DNA of 64,000 nt from Pseudomonadota bacterium (GTDB taxonomy: Bacteria > Desulfobacterota > Binatia > Binatales > Binataceae). Below, piece by piece: positions 36,071-46,634 of the stretch; the first letter of the stretch is position 1, and the number at the start of each line of letters is the position of its first letter. Both the position numbers and the translations under genes were made by a program. The notes beneath the pieces were generated by a model. The model worked only from the letters and a program-made list of their open reading frames with translations. It was not told where the DNA came from and did no database searches. The stretch is taken from assembly GCA_021325355.1 (NCBI GenBank), contig JAJPHI010000020.1, forward strand, positions 124,001 through 188,000, in the 5' to 3' direction.

Positions 36071-37558
36071 ATGGATCTCGGCAATCTCGCGAGCCTTCGT
36101 TTGTTCCTGCCGGAGCTCCTGCTTATCGCCGGCGTCCTCACGATAATTGTTCTGGACCTGCTCCTTGCCGGCGGTTCGCTGCTCGGCGAACTGTCGCTGA
36201 TCATCACGGCCTGCGCCCTGCTCCTGGTGGCCGAAGCGCCCCATGCCGCCGGTGACTGGCTGTTCAACCGGATGCTCGTGGACGACGGCTTCGGCTTCTT
36301 CTTCCGGGTCCTGATTATCCTGAGCGCGATCGTCGCCCTGTGGATGTCAATCGGGTCTGATGAAGTTAAGGTGTGCGAACAGGGCGAGTACTACGCCATC
36401 CTGCTCGCCGCCACCGTCGCGATGATCCTGATGGCCGAGTCCAACAACCTGCTGATGGCCTATCTGGCGCTCGAACTCGTCAGTCTCACCTCTTACGTCC
36501 TGACCGGAATCCTGCGCGATAATCGGCGCTCCCAGGAGGCCGCGCTCAAATACTTGATCTACGGCGGCGTTGCCTCCGGCATGATGATTTATGGCATGAG
36601 CTGGATTTTCGGCCTGGCCGGCTCGCTCGATTTCTCCGTCATCAACCGCGCCCTGTTCATGACCCGCGACGCGCCGGCGCTGGCAATCTTTATTGCTGTC
36701 GTCCTGATTCTGTCCGGCATGGGCTACAAAATCGCCTCGGTCCCGTTTCACATGTGGGCGCCCGACGTTTACGAGGGCGCGCCGATACCCATCACCACGT
36801 TCCTCGCGATCGGCTCGAAGGCCGCAGGCTTTGCGCTCCTGACGCGCTTCTTTTATCCGGCGATCTCCCATCTCACCGCCAGCGGCCGCTGGCAAGCCTT
36901 GAGCAACGTCGATTGGCCGCAACTGCTGGTTGTCGTCTGCGCTATCACCATGACGCTCGGCAATCTGGCCGCCCTTCAGCAGGACAACCTGAAGCGCATG
37001 CTCGCCTATTCGAGTATCGCGCAGGCCGGCTACGCCCTCCTCGGTTTCGTGCTGTTATCCAACGACGGCGTCCGCGCCATGCTGGTCTATCTGTTCGCCT
37101 ACTATCTCATGGATGCCGGCGCATTCGTGGTGGTGATGATCGTGGCCAATGCCACCGGCCGCGAGGATATCGGCGCCTACCGCGGACTTGCCGCACGCGG
37201 CGGCGTCTGGCCCGCGATCGCCCTTACGGTCTTCCTGCTGTCGCTGACTGGTATCCCCGCCACCGTCGGCTTTATCGGCAAGTTCTATGTTTTTGCCGCC
37301 GCGATCAGACAGCAGTTCTATATCCTTGCGGTGATCGGCATCCTCAACTCGGTCGTTTCCCTCTACTATTACATGCGGCCGGTGAAGGCGATGTTTCTCG
37401 AAGCGCCCGAACCTGACGCCGCGCCCTTCACCGCCGAGATGTGGAATTACGGCTTGATGGGCGCGCTCACCATCGCGACGATCGGCTTTGGCTTGTACCC
37501 CCCGCCGGTCCTCGATTTCGCCGAGCGCTCCCTGCGCTTTTTCAGCGGCCAATCCTGA
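36071..37558 (+). CDS. nuoN: NADH-quinone oxidoreductase subunit N
   Basis: 495 residues, third antiporter-like subunit. Seen: NNLLMAYLALELVSLTSYVLTG (helix 5 Glu), KIASVPFHMWAPDVYEGAPIPITTFLAIGSKAAGFALL, DNLKRMLAYSSIAQAGYALLG, and the late LTGIPATVGFIGKFYVF. It closes the cluster. Of the canonical 14 genes, A, B, C, D, H, I, J, K, L, M and N are here in normal order, and E, F and G are missing. Confidence 0.95.
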   Translation: MDLGNLASLRLFLPELLLIAGVLTIIVLDLLLAGGSLLGELSLIITACALLLVAEAPHAAGDWLFNRMLVDDGFGFFFRVLIILSAIVALWMSIGSDEVKVCEQGEYYAILLAATVAMILMAESNNLLMAYLALELVSLTSYVLTGILRDNRRSQEAALKYLIYGGVASGMMIYGMSWIFGLAGSLDFSVINRALFMTRDAPALAIFIAVVLILSGMGYKIASVPFHMWAPDVYEGAPIPITTFLAIGSKAAGFALLTRFFYPAISHLTASGRWQALSNVDWPQLLVVVCAITMTLGNLAALQQDNLKRMLAYSSIAQAGYALLGFVLLSNDGVRAMLVYLFAYYLMDAGAFVVVMIVANATGREDIGAYRGLAARGGVWPAIALTVFLLSLTGIPATVGFIGKFYVFAAAIRQQFYILAVIGILNSVVSLYYYMRPVKAMFLEAPEPDAAPFTAEMWNYGLMGALTIATIGFGLYPPPVLDFAERSLRFFSGQS

Positions 37559-37646
37559 ACCGCAGCGTTTATCCCTTAAATCACCGTCGATAGTGTAAGT
37601 CCGGTCAATCGACTAAGATTGTCTCTGCGCACGGGACGCTTGGAAC

Positions 37647-38339
37647 ATGACCACAGAACCGAAGCTGGCTTTGGTGCAGGCCCAGTTGGGGCCGATGGCG
37701 AACTACGTGTACATCATCGCCGACCCGACGACCCGCGAGGCCGCTGTCGTCGATCCGGCCTGGGAAATCGATCGCATCGTCAGGTATTGCGAAAGCAAGG
37801 ACTACACTATCAAGCAAATCCTTTTGACCCACTATCATCAGGATCATCTGGGCGGCCATCTGATGGGCCAGAATATCGAGGGCGCCGCCGAGCTGGTGGC
37901 GCGCGTCAAGGCGAAGGTCTACGTCAACAAGCACGAGGCCGAGGGCGTAAAACGCGTCTCCGGCCTCAGCGATTCCGACCTCGTCAAAGTTGAGGCCGGC
38001 GACACGACGCGGATCGGCCAGCTCGATTTGAAGTTCGTTCACACTCCCGGGCATACCCCCGGCTCGCAGTGCTTCCTCGTCGAGGGCAACCTCATTTCAG
38101 GCGATACCCTGTTCGTCAACTCCTGTGGACGGGTCGATTTGCCCGGCGCCAGTCCCGAGGACATGTATTACTCGCTCAATCACACGCTCAAGAACCTCGA
38201 CGATTCGACCGTCGTCTATCCGGGCCACGCCTACTCCTCCGAGTCGAGCACGACGATTGGCGATCAGAAGCGCCATAACATGTACATGCGCTTCAACAAT
38301 CTCGACGACTTCCTGATGGCCATGGGCTATTCGCGCTAA
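37647..38339 (+). CDS. metallo-beta-lactamase-fold hydrolase, glyoxalase II-like
   Basis: 230 residues, single MBL domain. The metal motif is H62-x-H64-x-D66-H67 (THYHQDHLGGH), followed by PGHTPGS, SGDTLF and VYPGHAYSS, which supply the other ligands. This is the layout of hydroxyacylglutathione hydrolase-like and persulfide-dioxygenase-like proteins. Without the long C-terminal glutathione-binding helices of GloB, the substrate remains open. It follows nuoN by 88 bases that contain no clear hairpin. Confidence 0.85.
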   Translation: MTTEPKLALVQAQLGPMANYVYIIADPTTREAAVVDPAWEIDRIVRYCESKDYTIKQILLTHYHQDHLGGHLMGQNIEGAAELVARVKAKVYVNKHEAEGVKRVSGLSDSDLVKVEAGDTTRIGQLDLKFVHTPGHTPGSQCFLVEGNLISGDTLFVNSCGRVDLPGASPEDMYYSLNHTLKNLDDSTVVYPGHAYSSESSTTIGDQKRHNMYMRFNNLDDFLMAMGYSR

Positions 38340-38363
38340 AGCTCGGGGCCACGACCGCGTTAA

Positions 38364-40692
<2,329 letters not shown>

Positions 40693-40740
40693 GCTTCCAC
40701 CGGAGATTCTCCTGGAAAGGTCGCGCGACCGACGATCGCC

Positions 40741-41574
40741 TCAGCGCTGACAGCGCGGGCAGTAAAAGCTCGAGCGCTGCCCGATAACGACGGCGCGGAT
40801 CGGCGTCCGGCATTTCACGCACGGTTGCCCGGTGCGATCGTACACCCTTAGCCGCTCGGCGAACCTTCCCGGCTCGCCCCGGCCGTCGAGATAGCTGCGA
40901 AAGGTTGTGCCGCCGTTGCCGATCGCCTCCTCGAGCACCTGGCGCGTGATCGCGACAATCCGTTCCGCCTCCGCCCACGTTACCCGACGCGCACGCCGGG
41001 TGGGCCGCACGCCGGCGCGAAACAGGATCTCGGAGGCGTAGATATTGCCGACACCGGCCACGATCCGTTGATCCATCAGCAGATTCTTGATCGCGGTGCT
41101 GCGGCCGCGCGTCAGCGGCCACAGATAATCGATGGTGAATTCCGCGCCGAACGGCTCCGGACCAATCCCCTTGAGTTCCTCGGCCTCTGCCAGTTCGGTC
41201 CGATCGAGCAGCCTTATCAGGCCGAAACGCCGCGGGTCGTTGAAGATCAGGCATCTGCCGTCATCGAGAACAAAGCGCACGTGATCGTGACGCGTGTCGA
41301 GCGCCCCGCCGGCCGCGGGGTCGCGACGTACCGTCAGGCTGCCGCTCATTCCCAGATGCACCAGCAGGATCGCGTCGGTGTCGAGGTCAAGCAGCAGGTA
41401 CTTCGCGCGCCGGTTGATAGCACCGATTACCCGTCCCTTGACCCGGCCGACCAGACTCGGGCTCAGCGGGCGGCGCAAACGCGGTTCCGTGACCATCGCG
41501 GCGATGATCCGTCGCCCGACGATTTCGTCCGCCAGCACGCGGCGCAGTGATTCCACTTCCGGCAGTTCAGGCAT
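40741..41574 (-). CDS. mutM: formamidopyrimidine-DNA glycosylase
   Basis: 277 residues from the ATG that gives the N terminus MPELPEVE; Pro2 is the catalytic nucleophile and Glu3 its partner. Other marks: RRAKYLLLDLD with the catalytic Lys, LLVHLGMSGSL, GVGNIYASEILFRAGVRP, and a C-terminal zinc finger C-x2-C-x16-C-x2-C (CVKC ... CPRC). It excises 8-oxoguanine. The open frame continues 20 codons upstream into rsmA; this is not used because Pro2 must be at the terminus. It overlaps the rsmA end by 8 bases. Confidence 0.96.
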   Translation of the reverse strand: MPELPEVESLRRVLADEIVGRRIIAAMVTEPRLRRPLSPSLVGRVKGRVIGAINRRAKYLLLDLDTDAILLVHLGMSGSLTVRRDPAAGGALDTRHDHVRFVLDDGRCLIFNDPRRFGLIRLLDRTELAEAEELKGIGPEPFGAEFTIDYLWPLTRGRSTAIKNLLMDQRIVAGVGNIYASEILFRAGVRPTRRARRVTWAEAERIVAITRQVLEEAIGNGGTTFRSYLDGRGEPGRFAERLRVYDRTGQPCVKCRTPIRAVVIGQRSSFYCPRCQR

Positions 41575-42484
41575 CGCGGTCGAAGACGCCCTGCTCGCGC
41601 AGGGCTCGAGCGAGGCGGACGAACTCCGCCACATTCAGCATCGCAGGCCGCATCGACGGCTCGATCCGCGCCGCCGCGATCGCCGCGGCGGCGGCTTCCG
41701 GCGCGATCATCAGACCGCCCACAAGGCAATTGCGAATCGTTCGGCGCGGCGCGCTGAAACCGGCATGGATCGTCCGCCGCAGCAGCGTCTCCTCCTCGGC
41801 CCCGAACGGCCGGTCCGGATGGGGTTCGAACACCAGCACCTCGGCATCCACCGTGGGGCGCGGATAGAAGCTACCGGCTGCGACGCGAAAATGCTCGGTG
41901 ATCCGCCAATCGAGCGCCGTCAGCACACTGAGCGCGCAATGGTTGCGCATCCCCGGCTGCGCGCGGATACGTTCGGCGACTTCGCGCTGGAACATCAGCA
42001 CCATCCGCTGGATCAGGCGATGCTGCCCGCTCAGGCGCTCGAGTATCGCCGTGGCGACGTTGAACGGCAGATTGCCCACGACCTTCAGCGAACCGCCGTC
42101 CGCGATCGGCGCAAGATCGAGTTCGAGAAAGTCCGCGTTGAGGACCGTGACCCGTGCATCCTGATGAAAAACCTGCCGCAGCTCCGCGGCGAGTCTGCCA
42201 TCGATCTCCACCAGCGTGAGGCGCGAGAGCGGCCGTCGCGCAGCATTGAGCGCAAGGATACCCAGCCCCGGACCCACCTCAATCACCTGGTCGCCGGCCG
42301 CGACTTGCAGCGCCTCGACGATCCGCTGCGCGACGCCCTCCTGCACCAGAAAATTCTGCCCGCGTGATTTGCGCGGCCGCAGGTTCGTCCGCGCGAGCGC
42401 CGCGCCGACCCGGCGCACTCCGGACCGAGGATCGTGAACGCCCTCGGCCCGTTCTATCGAGCGACGCCTTTCAGTGACGTCCAT
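41567..42484 (-). CDS. rsmA: 16S rRNA dimethyladenosine transferase
   Basis: 305 residues. Dimethylates A1518 and A1519 of 16S rRNA. Seen: RPRKSRGQNFLVQEGVAQRIV (near 36-56), SAM motif IEVGPGLGIL, ITLVEIDG-like LTLVEIDGRLA, DFLELDL, and the catalytic NLPFNVATAIL. The first about 35 residues are poorly conserved, so a later start is possible. Between tsaD and mutM on the same strand, it is probably co-transcribed with both. Confidence 0.94.
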   Translation of the reverse strand: MDVTERRRSIERAEGVHDPRSGVRRVGAALARTNLRPRKSRGQNFLVQEGVAQRIVEALQVAAGDQVIEVGPGLGILALNAARRPLSRLTLVEIDGRLAAELRQVFHQDARVTVLNADFLELDLAPIADGGSLKVVGNLPFNVATAILERLSGQHRLIQRMVLMFQREVAERIRAQPGMRNHCALSVLTALDWRITEHFRVAAGSFYPRPTVDAEVLVFEPHPDRPFGAEEETLLRRTIHAGFSAPRRTIRNCLVGGLMIAPEAAAAAIAAARIEPSMRPAMLNVAEFVRLARALREQGVFDRDA

Positions 42485-42571
42485 GCGCCATCGCCCTGGA
42501 GAAAGGAGCGCTCCTTTGCTTTAGCGGTCCACACCCGCGACCGCGCTGCGCCGCGAGCCGGCGCTTTAGCC

Positions 42572-43582
42572 TCACTGCGGCAGCGTGAGGTTCGCTTCCG
42601 CATCGAGGTCAAGCGGATCGCGCGCACCGTCGAGCAGGCGATAGCTGCCGGCCAGCGCGATCATCGCCGCGTTGTCCGTGCAGTACTTGAAGGAGGGCGC
42701 CACCAGACGCCGGCCTTCATTGGCTGCCGCCGCCGCGAGACTATCCCGCAAGCGCGAATTCGCCGCGACCCCGCCGGTCAGCGCGATCGTTTCGAGATCA
42801 TGTTCGCGGGCCGCCGCCAGCGTCGGCCGCACCAGCATCTCGACCACCGCTTCCTGAAAACTTGCCGCCAGGTCCGGCTGACTCAGCCCCGCGCCGGCCT
42901 CGCTGCGCAGCAGCGAAGCCACCGCCGTCTTGACGCCGCTGAAGCTGAAATCGAGCGGCGCCCCCTTCACCCGTGCACGCGGAATTCGCACGCACTTGTG
43001 ATTACCCGCGCGCGACAACTCGTCGATTATCTTGCCGCCCGGATAGCCGAGGCCCATCAGCTTGGCAACCTTGTCGAAAGCCTCGCCGGCAGCATCGTCG
43101 CGCGTCGCGCCCAGTTTGCGATAACGCCCGAAATCCTCGACCACGAACAGCGCGGTATGGCCGCCCGAGACCACCAGCGCCAGATACGGCATCCTTATCG
43201 GATGCTCGAGCAGCGGCGCCAGCAGATGGCCCTCAATATGATTCACTCCAACCCATGGCAGTCCCGTCGCCTGCGCGAGACCCTTCGCGTACATCAGTCC
43301 GACCAGCAGCGATCCGACCAGCCCGGGTCCGCGCGTCACCGCAATCCCGTCGATCTCCGCGAGGCTGCGGCCCGCGCTCGCCAGCGCCCGTTCGATCACC
43401 GGCTGGATCGTCACCACGTGATTGCGCGAAGCCAGTTCAGGCACGATACCGCCGTAGATCCTATGGATATCGTCCTGGTTGGCGACGGTGCTGGCCAACA
43501 CGGTCGCGACGCCCCGCTGCGTCGTCTCGAGCACGGCCGCCGCCGCGTCGTCACACGATGATTCAATTCCAAGGATAAGCAT
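42572..43582 (-). CDS. tsaD: tRNA N6-threonylcarbamoyladenosine transferase catalytic subunit
   Basis: 336 residues. Makes t6A37 with TsaB, TsaC and TsaE, none of which are nearby. Seen: ILGIESSCDDAAAAVL at the N terminus, the metal-binding pair in NHIEGHLLAP, VSGGHTALF, GEAFDKVAKLMGLGYPGG, and the ending KYCTDNAAMIALAG. Normal length. t6A is the substrate of MtaB encoded at 18.2 kb. Divergent from the oxidoreductase gene at 43725. Confidence 0.96.
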   Translation of the reverse strand: MLILGIESSCDDAAAAVLETTQRGVATVLASTVANQDDIHRIYGGIVPELASRNHVVTIQPVIERALASAGRSLAEIDGIAVTRGPGLVGSLLVGLMYAKGLAQATGLPWVGVNHIEGHLLAPLLEHPIRMPYLALVVSGGHTALFVVEDFGRYRKLGATRDDAAGEAFDKVAKLMGLGYPGGKIIDELSRAGNHKCVRIPRARVKGAPLDFSFSGVKTAVASLLRSEAGAGLSQPDLAASFQEAVVEMLVRPTLAAAREHDLETIALTGGVAANSRLRDSLAAAAANEGRRLVAPSFKYCTDNAAMIALAGSYRLLDGARDPLDLDAEANLTLPQ

Positions 43583-43724
43583 GCTTCGCCCAAGCGTACT
43601 TGAAAGGACGCGGTTTTCGCAATTTTGCCCGTGCGCTTTCCGCCGGCGCCGATCGCAGGGTTTGCTAGCGCTACGGCCACTCCGCTAGGAAGACTCACGA
43701 GCGCCTCATCACGAAAGGCCCGTA

Positions 43725-44693
43725 ATGAAAGCTATCCAAATCGACCGACTCGGCGGACCCGAGGTCATGGAGCTGCGCGAGATTCCCAAACCCGAGCTCA
43801 AGCCGGGGACCGTAATCGTCAAAAACCAGGTGATCGCGATCAACTTCGGCGACCTCTTCTTCACCCAGGGAACCTATCTCGTGAAGCCGGTTTTCCCTGA
43901 TACGCCCGGGATGGAGGCGGCCGGCGTAATCGACGCCGTCGCCCCCGATGTCCCCAGCCTCAAACCGGGGACCCGCGTCGCCTATATCGGGATGGGCTCC
44001 TATGCCGAGTACACGCGCATCCGTGCCAACCGCGTGATTCCGATTCCTGACGAGCTCAGCCTCGAAGAAGCCGCCGCGTTTCCGATCGCCGTGCTCACCG
44101 CCTGGCACATGCTTCACACCTGTCATCGCCTCGAGCCTCATCAGGTGGTGATCGTCCATTCGGCCGCCGGCGGCGTCGGTATCGCTGCCGTGCAGATCGC
44201 CAAAGCGGCCGGCGCGCGCGTCTTCGGCACCGTCTCGAGCGACGCCAAAGCGGCGATCGTGCGTCAGTATGGGGCCGACGAAGTTATCAACTACGAAACT
44301 CATGATTTTGCCGCCGAGGCGCTTCGCCTGACCGACGGCCGCGGCGTCGATCTGATCCTCGACGCGGTCGGCAAGCCGACCTTCACCAAAGGCCTGAGCT
44401 GCCTCGCGATGTTCGGGCATCTGATCCTGTACGGACGCGCGGGCGGCGCCCCCGACCGGTTCGACCCGCTGAGCCTCTTCGCCAAGGCCCTCAAGGTCTC
44501 CGGATGGGCGGTGCCGATGGTCTACCAGTACCACGACATCCATCGGCGCGGCCTCGAGGCGGTTTTTCGGCTGTCGCGCGAGGGCAAGCTCCGGATTCCG
44601 GTCGGCCGCAGCTTCCCGCTGGCCGAGGCCCGCGCGGCTCACGAGTACCTGCTGTCCCGTCAATCGGTCGGCAAACTGTTACTGATTCCATGA
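43725..44693 (+). CDS. zinc-independent quinone oxidoreductase-like MDR protein
   Basis: 322 residues, medium-chain dehydrogenase/reductase family. Seen: N-terminal GroES-like fold (MKAIQIDRLGGPEVMELREIP), no structural or catalytic zinc cysteines, cofactor motif VIVHSAAGGVGIAAVQIAKAAGARVFGT (near 141-168), and YGADEVINYETHDF. It reduces quinones or alpha,beta-unsaturated carbonyls with NADPH. GAAAGG-type ribosome site ahead of the ATG. First of three oxidoreductase genes on this strand that may act on a common pathway. Confidence 0.88.
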   Translation: MKAIQIDRLGGPEVMELREIPKPELKPGTVIVKNQVIAINFGDLFFTQGTYLVKPVFPDTPGMEAAGVIDAVAPDVPSLKPGTRVAYIGMGSYAEYTRIRANRVIPIPDELSLEEAAAFPIAVLTAWHMLHTCHRLEPHQVVIVHSAAGGVGIAAVQIAKAAGARVFGTVSSDAKAAIVRQYGADEVINYETHDFAAEALRLTDGRGVDLILDAVGKPTFTKGLSCLAMFGHLILYGRAGGAPDRFDPLSLFAKALKVSGWAVPMVYQYHDIHRRGLEAVFRLSREGKLRIPVGRSFPLAEARAAHEYLLSRQSVGKLLLIP

Positions 44694-44778
44694 GCGAAGG
44701 TTCGACCGGATCGCCGGACTCTGCCGGTGGCCGCTGAGGCCAGGACCGGATCCGAACCGGGCTCACAGGAGCGGCTTC

Positions 44779-45828
44779 ATGAAAGTCTCCTTTGGTATCC
44801 ATCTCGTTTCTCCCGGACCGTTGCTGCGGCGCGACGAGATCGCGGGCTTCTCCGACCTCGTGCGGATGGCCGAGGACTACGGCGCCGAGGCGATCGGCAC
44901 CTACGATTCCGCCTTTATCGGGGGCGACGCTTACGTCCGCATCACGGCGATAGCGCTCGCCTCGCGCAAGGCTCGGGTCGGCCTGCGCCCGACCAATCCG
45001 CTGACCCGCGAGCCCCAGGTGATGGCCTCGTTTCTGGCGACGCTCGACAGTCTGACCGAGGGCCGCGCCTTTATGGATATCGGCACCGGCGACAGCGCGG
45101 TGCTCAATATCGGCTATAAAATTGCCTCGCGCGCCCGGCTCGAAGATTACGTTACCTGTATCCGTAATCTGTTCGCGCGCGGCGAAGCAACCTACCAGGG
45201 ACGCCCTCAGCGCGTGCGATGGCATCCGGCCGCGTTGCGCAGCCATATCCCGATTTCAATCTGCGCCGAGGGTCCCCGGATGCTCCATCTCGGCGGCCGC
45301 ATCGGCGATGCCGTCATTGCCGGAACCGGTCTCTTGCCCGAAGTGATCGCTGATACCGTCGAGCGCATCGGGGCGGGCGCCCGCGCCGCCGGCCGACAAC
45401 CCACCGACGTTGAGGTCTGGTTCACCACCCGCACGGCGCTGCATGAAGATCGCGCCAAGGCGCTCGAGCACGCCAAGGCTTCGGTATCGTCGATCCTGAA
45501 CCATTCGATGCGGCAGACGCTCGACGGCAAAAACGTACCCCCGGAGCTCCGCGCCCGCATCCAGGAATACGTCGACGGCTACGTGCTCTATGATCACGTC
45601 GTGAGCGGCGGCGAGAATCCCCGCCGGATGGACCAACTGGGCCTGACGGAATACGCCATGCGGCGCTTCGCGCTAGCTGGCAATCCCACCGATTGGATCG
45701 CGCGGATCGAGGAGCTGGCCGCCGCCGGCGCGACCAGACTCTGGCTCAACGCCGAGGGCGGCAGGCTTGATCGGCAGATGCACTATATGCGCATCCTCGG
45801 TGAACAAATCATGGCGCGTTTTATCTGA
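44779..45828 (+). CDS. LLM-class flavin-dependent oxidoreductase (MER-like)
   Basis: 349 residues, luciferase-like TIM barrel using FMN or F420. Seen: MKVSFGIHLVSP, the SDLVRMAEDYGAEAIGTYDSAFIGGDAYV block, RKARVGLRPTNPLTREPQVMASFLATLDSLTEGRAFMDIGTGDSA (typical of F420-dependent methylene-tetrahydromethanopterin reductase-like enzymes), and PISICAEGPRMLHLGGRIGDAVIAGTGL. AGGAG ribosome site upstream. The substrate is unknown. A second, different LLM enzyme lies at 55.6 kb. Confidence 0.88.
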   Translation: MKVSFGIHLVSPGPLLRRDEIAGFSDLVRMAEDYGAEAIGTYDSAFIGGDAYVRITAIALASRKARVGLRPTNPLTREPQVMASFLATLDSLTEGRAFMDIGTGDSAVLNIGYKIASRARLEDYVTCIRNLFARGEATYQGRPQRVRWHPAALRSHIPISICAEGPRMLHLGGRIGDAVIAGTGLLPEVIADTVERIGAGARAAGRQPTDVEVWFTTRTALHEDRAKALEHAKASVSSILNHSMRQTLDGKNVPPELRARIQEYVDGYVLYDHVVSGGENPRRMDQLGLTEYAMRRFALAGNPTDWIARIEELAAAGATRLWLNAEGGRLDRQMHYMRILGEQIMARFI

Positions 45829-45841
45829 AGCAGGTTGACCA

Positions 45842-46630
45842 ATGAACCTCGAACTCGACGGTAAAGTCGCGATCATCACCGGCGGCAGCAAGGGTATCGG
45901 CCGCGCCGCCGCACTGGGATTCCTCAACGAGGGCGCGTCGGTCCTGATTTGCGCGCGCGGCCGCGACTCGCTCGACGAAACCGTCGCCGCCGCGGGTCAT
46001 GCGGCGCGCGAGCGTATCGAAGCGATCACCGCCGACCTCACCGACGGCAACGCGATCCCGCGCATCGTCGCCCGCTGCGTCGAGCGCTTCGGGCGCCTCG
46101 ACATTCTGGTCAACAACGCCGGCAGTGCGCGGACCGGCCCCTTCCTCGACTTGAGCGACGAGGCCTGGCTGAGCGACTGGTCGCTCAAGTTCTTCGGCTA
46201 CGTGCGGATGGCGCGCGCGGCCCTGCCCCTGATTCAGCAGAGCGGCGGCGGCGTCATTCTCAACGTGATTGGCGCGGCGGCGCTTAATCCTCGCGCCAGC
46301 TATACCATCGGCGGCGCGGCCAATGCCGCGCTCAATCACTTCACCAAGGCTCTCGCCGAAGAAGCCGCGCCGCACGGCGTCCGCGTCGTCGGCATCAATC
46401 CCGGCCCGATTCTGACCGAACGGCTGCTCAAGATGCGCGGCGGACTCGACCCGCGAAGCGCCGCGCAACCCGCCGCCGAAGCATTCCGCACCATGACCCC
46501 GCTCGGCCGCGTCGGCCAGCCCGAAGAGGTGGCGGATCTGATTCTCTTTCTCGCCTCGCCGCGCGCCGCCTTTATCCACGGCGCCAATATCACCATCGAT
46601 GGCGGCCTGACCCGGGGCCTGATGGGCTGA
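45842..46630 (+). CDS. SDR-family protein lacking the canonical catalytic residues
   Basis: 262 residues, Rossmann fold. Cofactor motif ITGGSKGIGRAAALGF (near 12-27), DILVNNAGSA and the C-terminal PEEVADLILFLASPRAAFIHGANITIDGG are all typical of the classical SDR family. The active site is not: Tyr154 is followed by T-I-G-G instead of YxxxK, so position 158 is Gly, and the Ser expected about 13 residues before Tyr is replaced by Asn141 or Gly144 in NVIGAAA. Related divergent SDRs with an NVIGAAG-type stretch exist. It may still bind NAD(P), perhaps with another role. It ends 4 bases before the converging ABC1 gene. Confidence 0.88.
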   Translation: MNLELDGKVAIITGGSKGIGRAAALGFLNEGASVLICARGRDSLDETVAAAGHAARERIEAITADLTDGNAIPRIVARCVERFGRLDILVNNAGSARTGPFLDLSDEAWLSDWSLKFFGYVRMARAALPLIQQSGGGVILNVIGAAALNPRASYTIGGAANAALNHFTKALAEEAAPHGVRVVGINPGPILTERLLKMRGGLDPRSAAQPAAEAFRTMTPLGRVGQPEEVADLILFLASPRAAFIHGANITIDGGLTRGLMG

Positions 46631-46634
46631 GGAC

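Noticed and set aside
46571-46579. TTATCCACG, resembling a DnaA box
   Set aside because: Single copy inside the SDR coding sequence, with no cluster around it.
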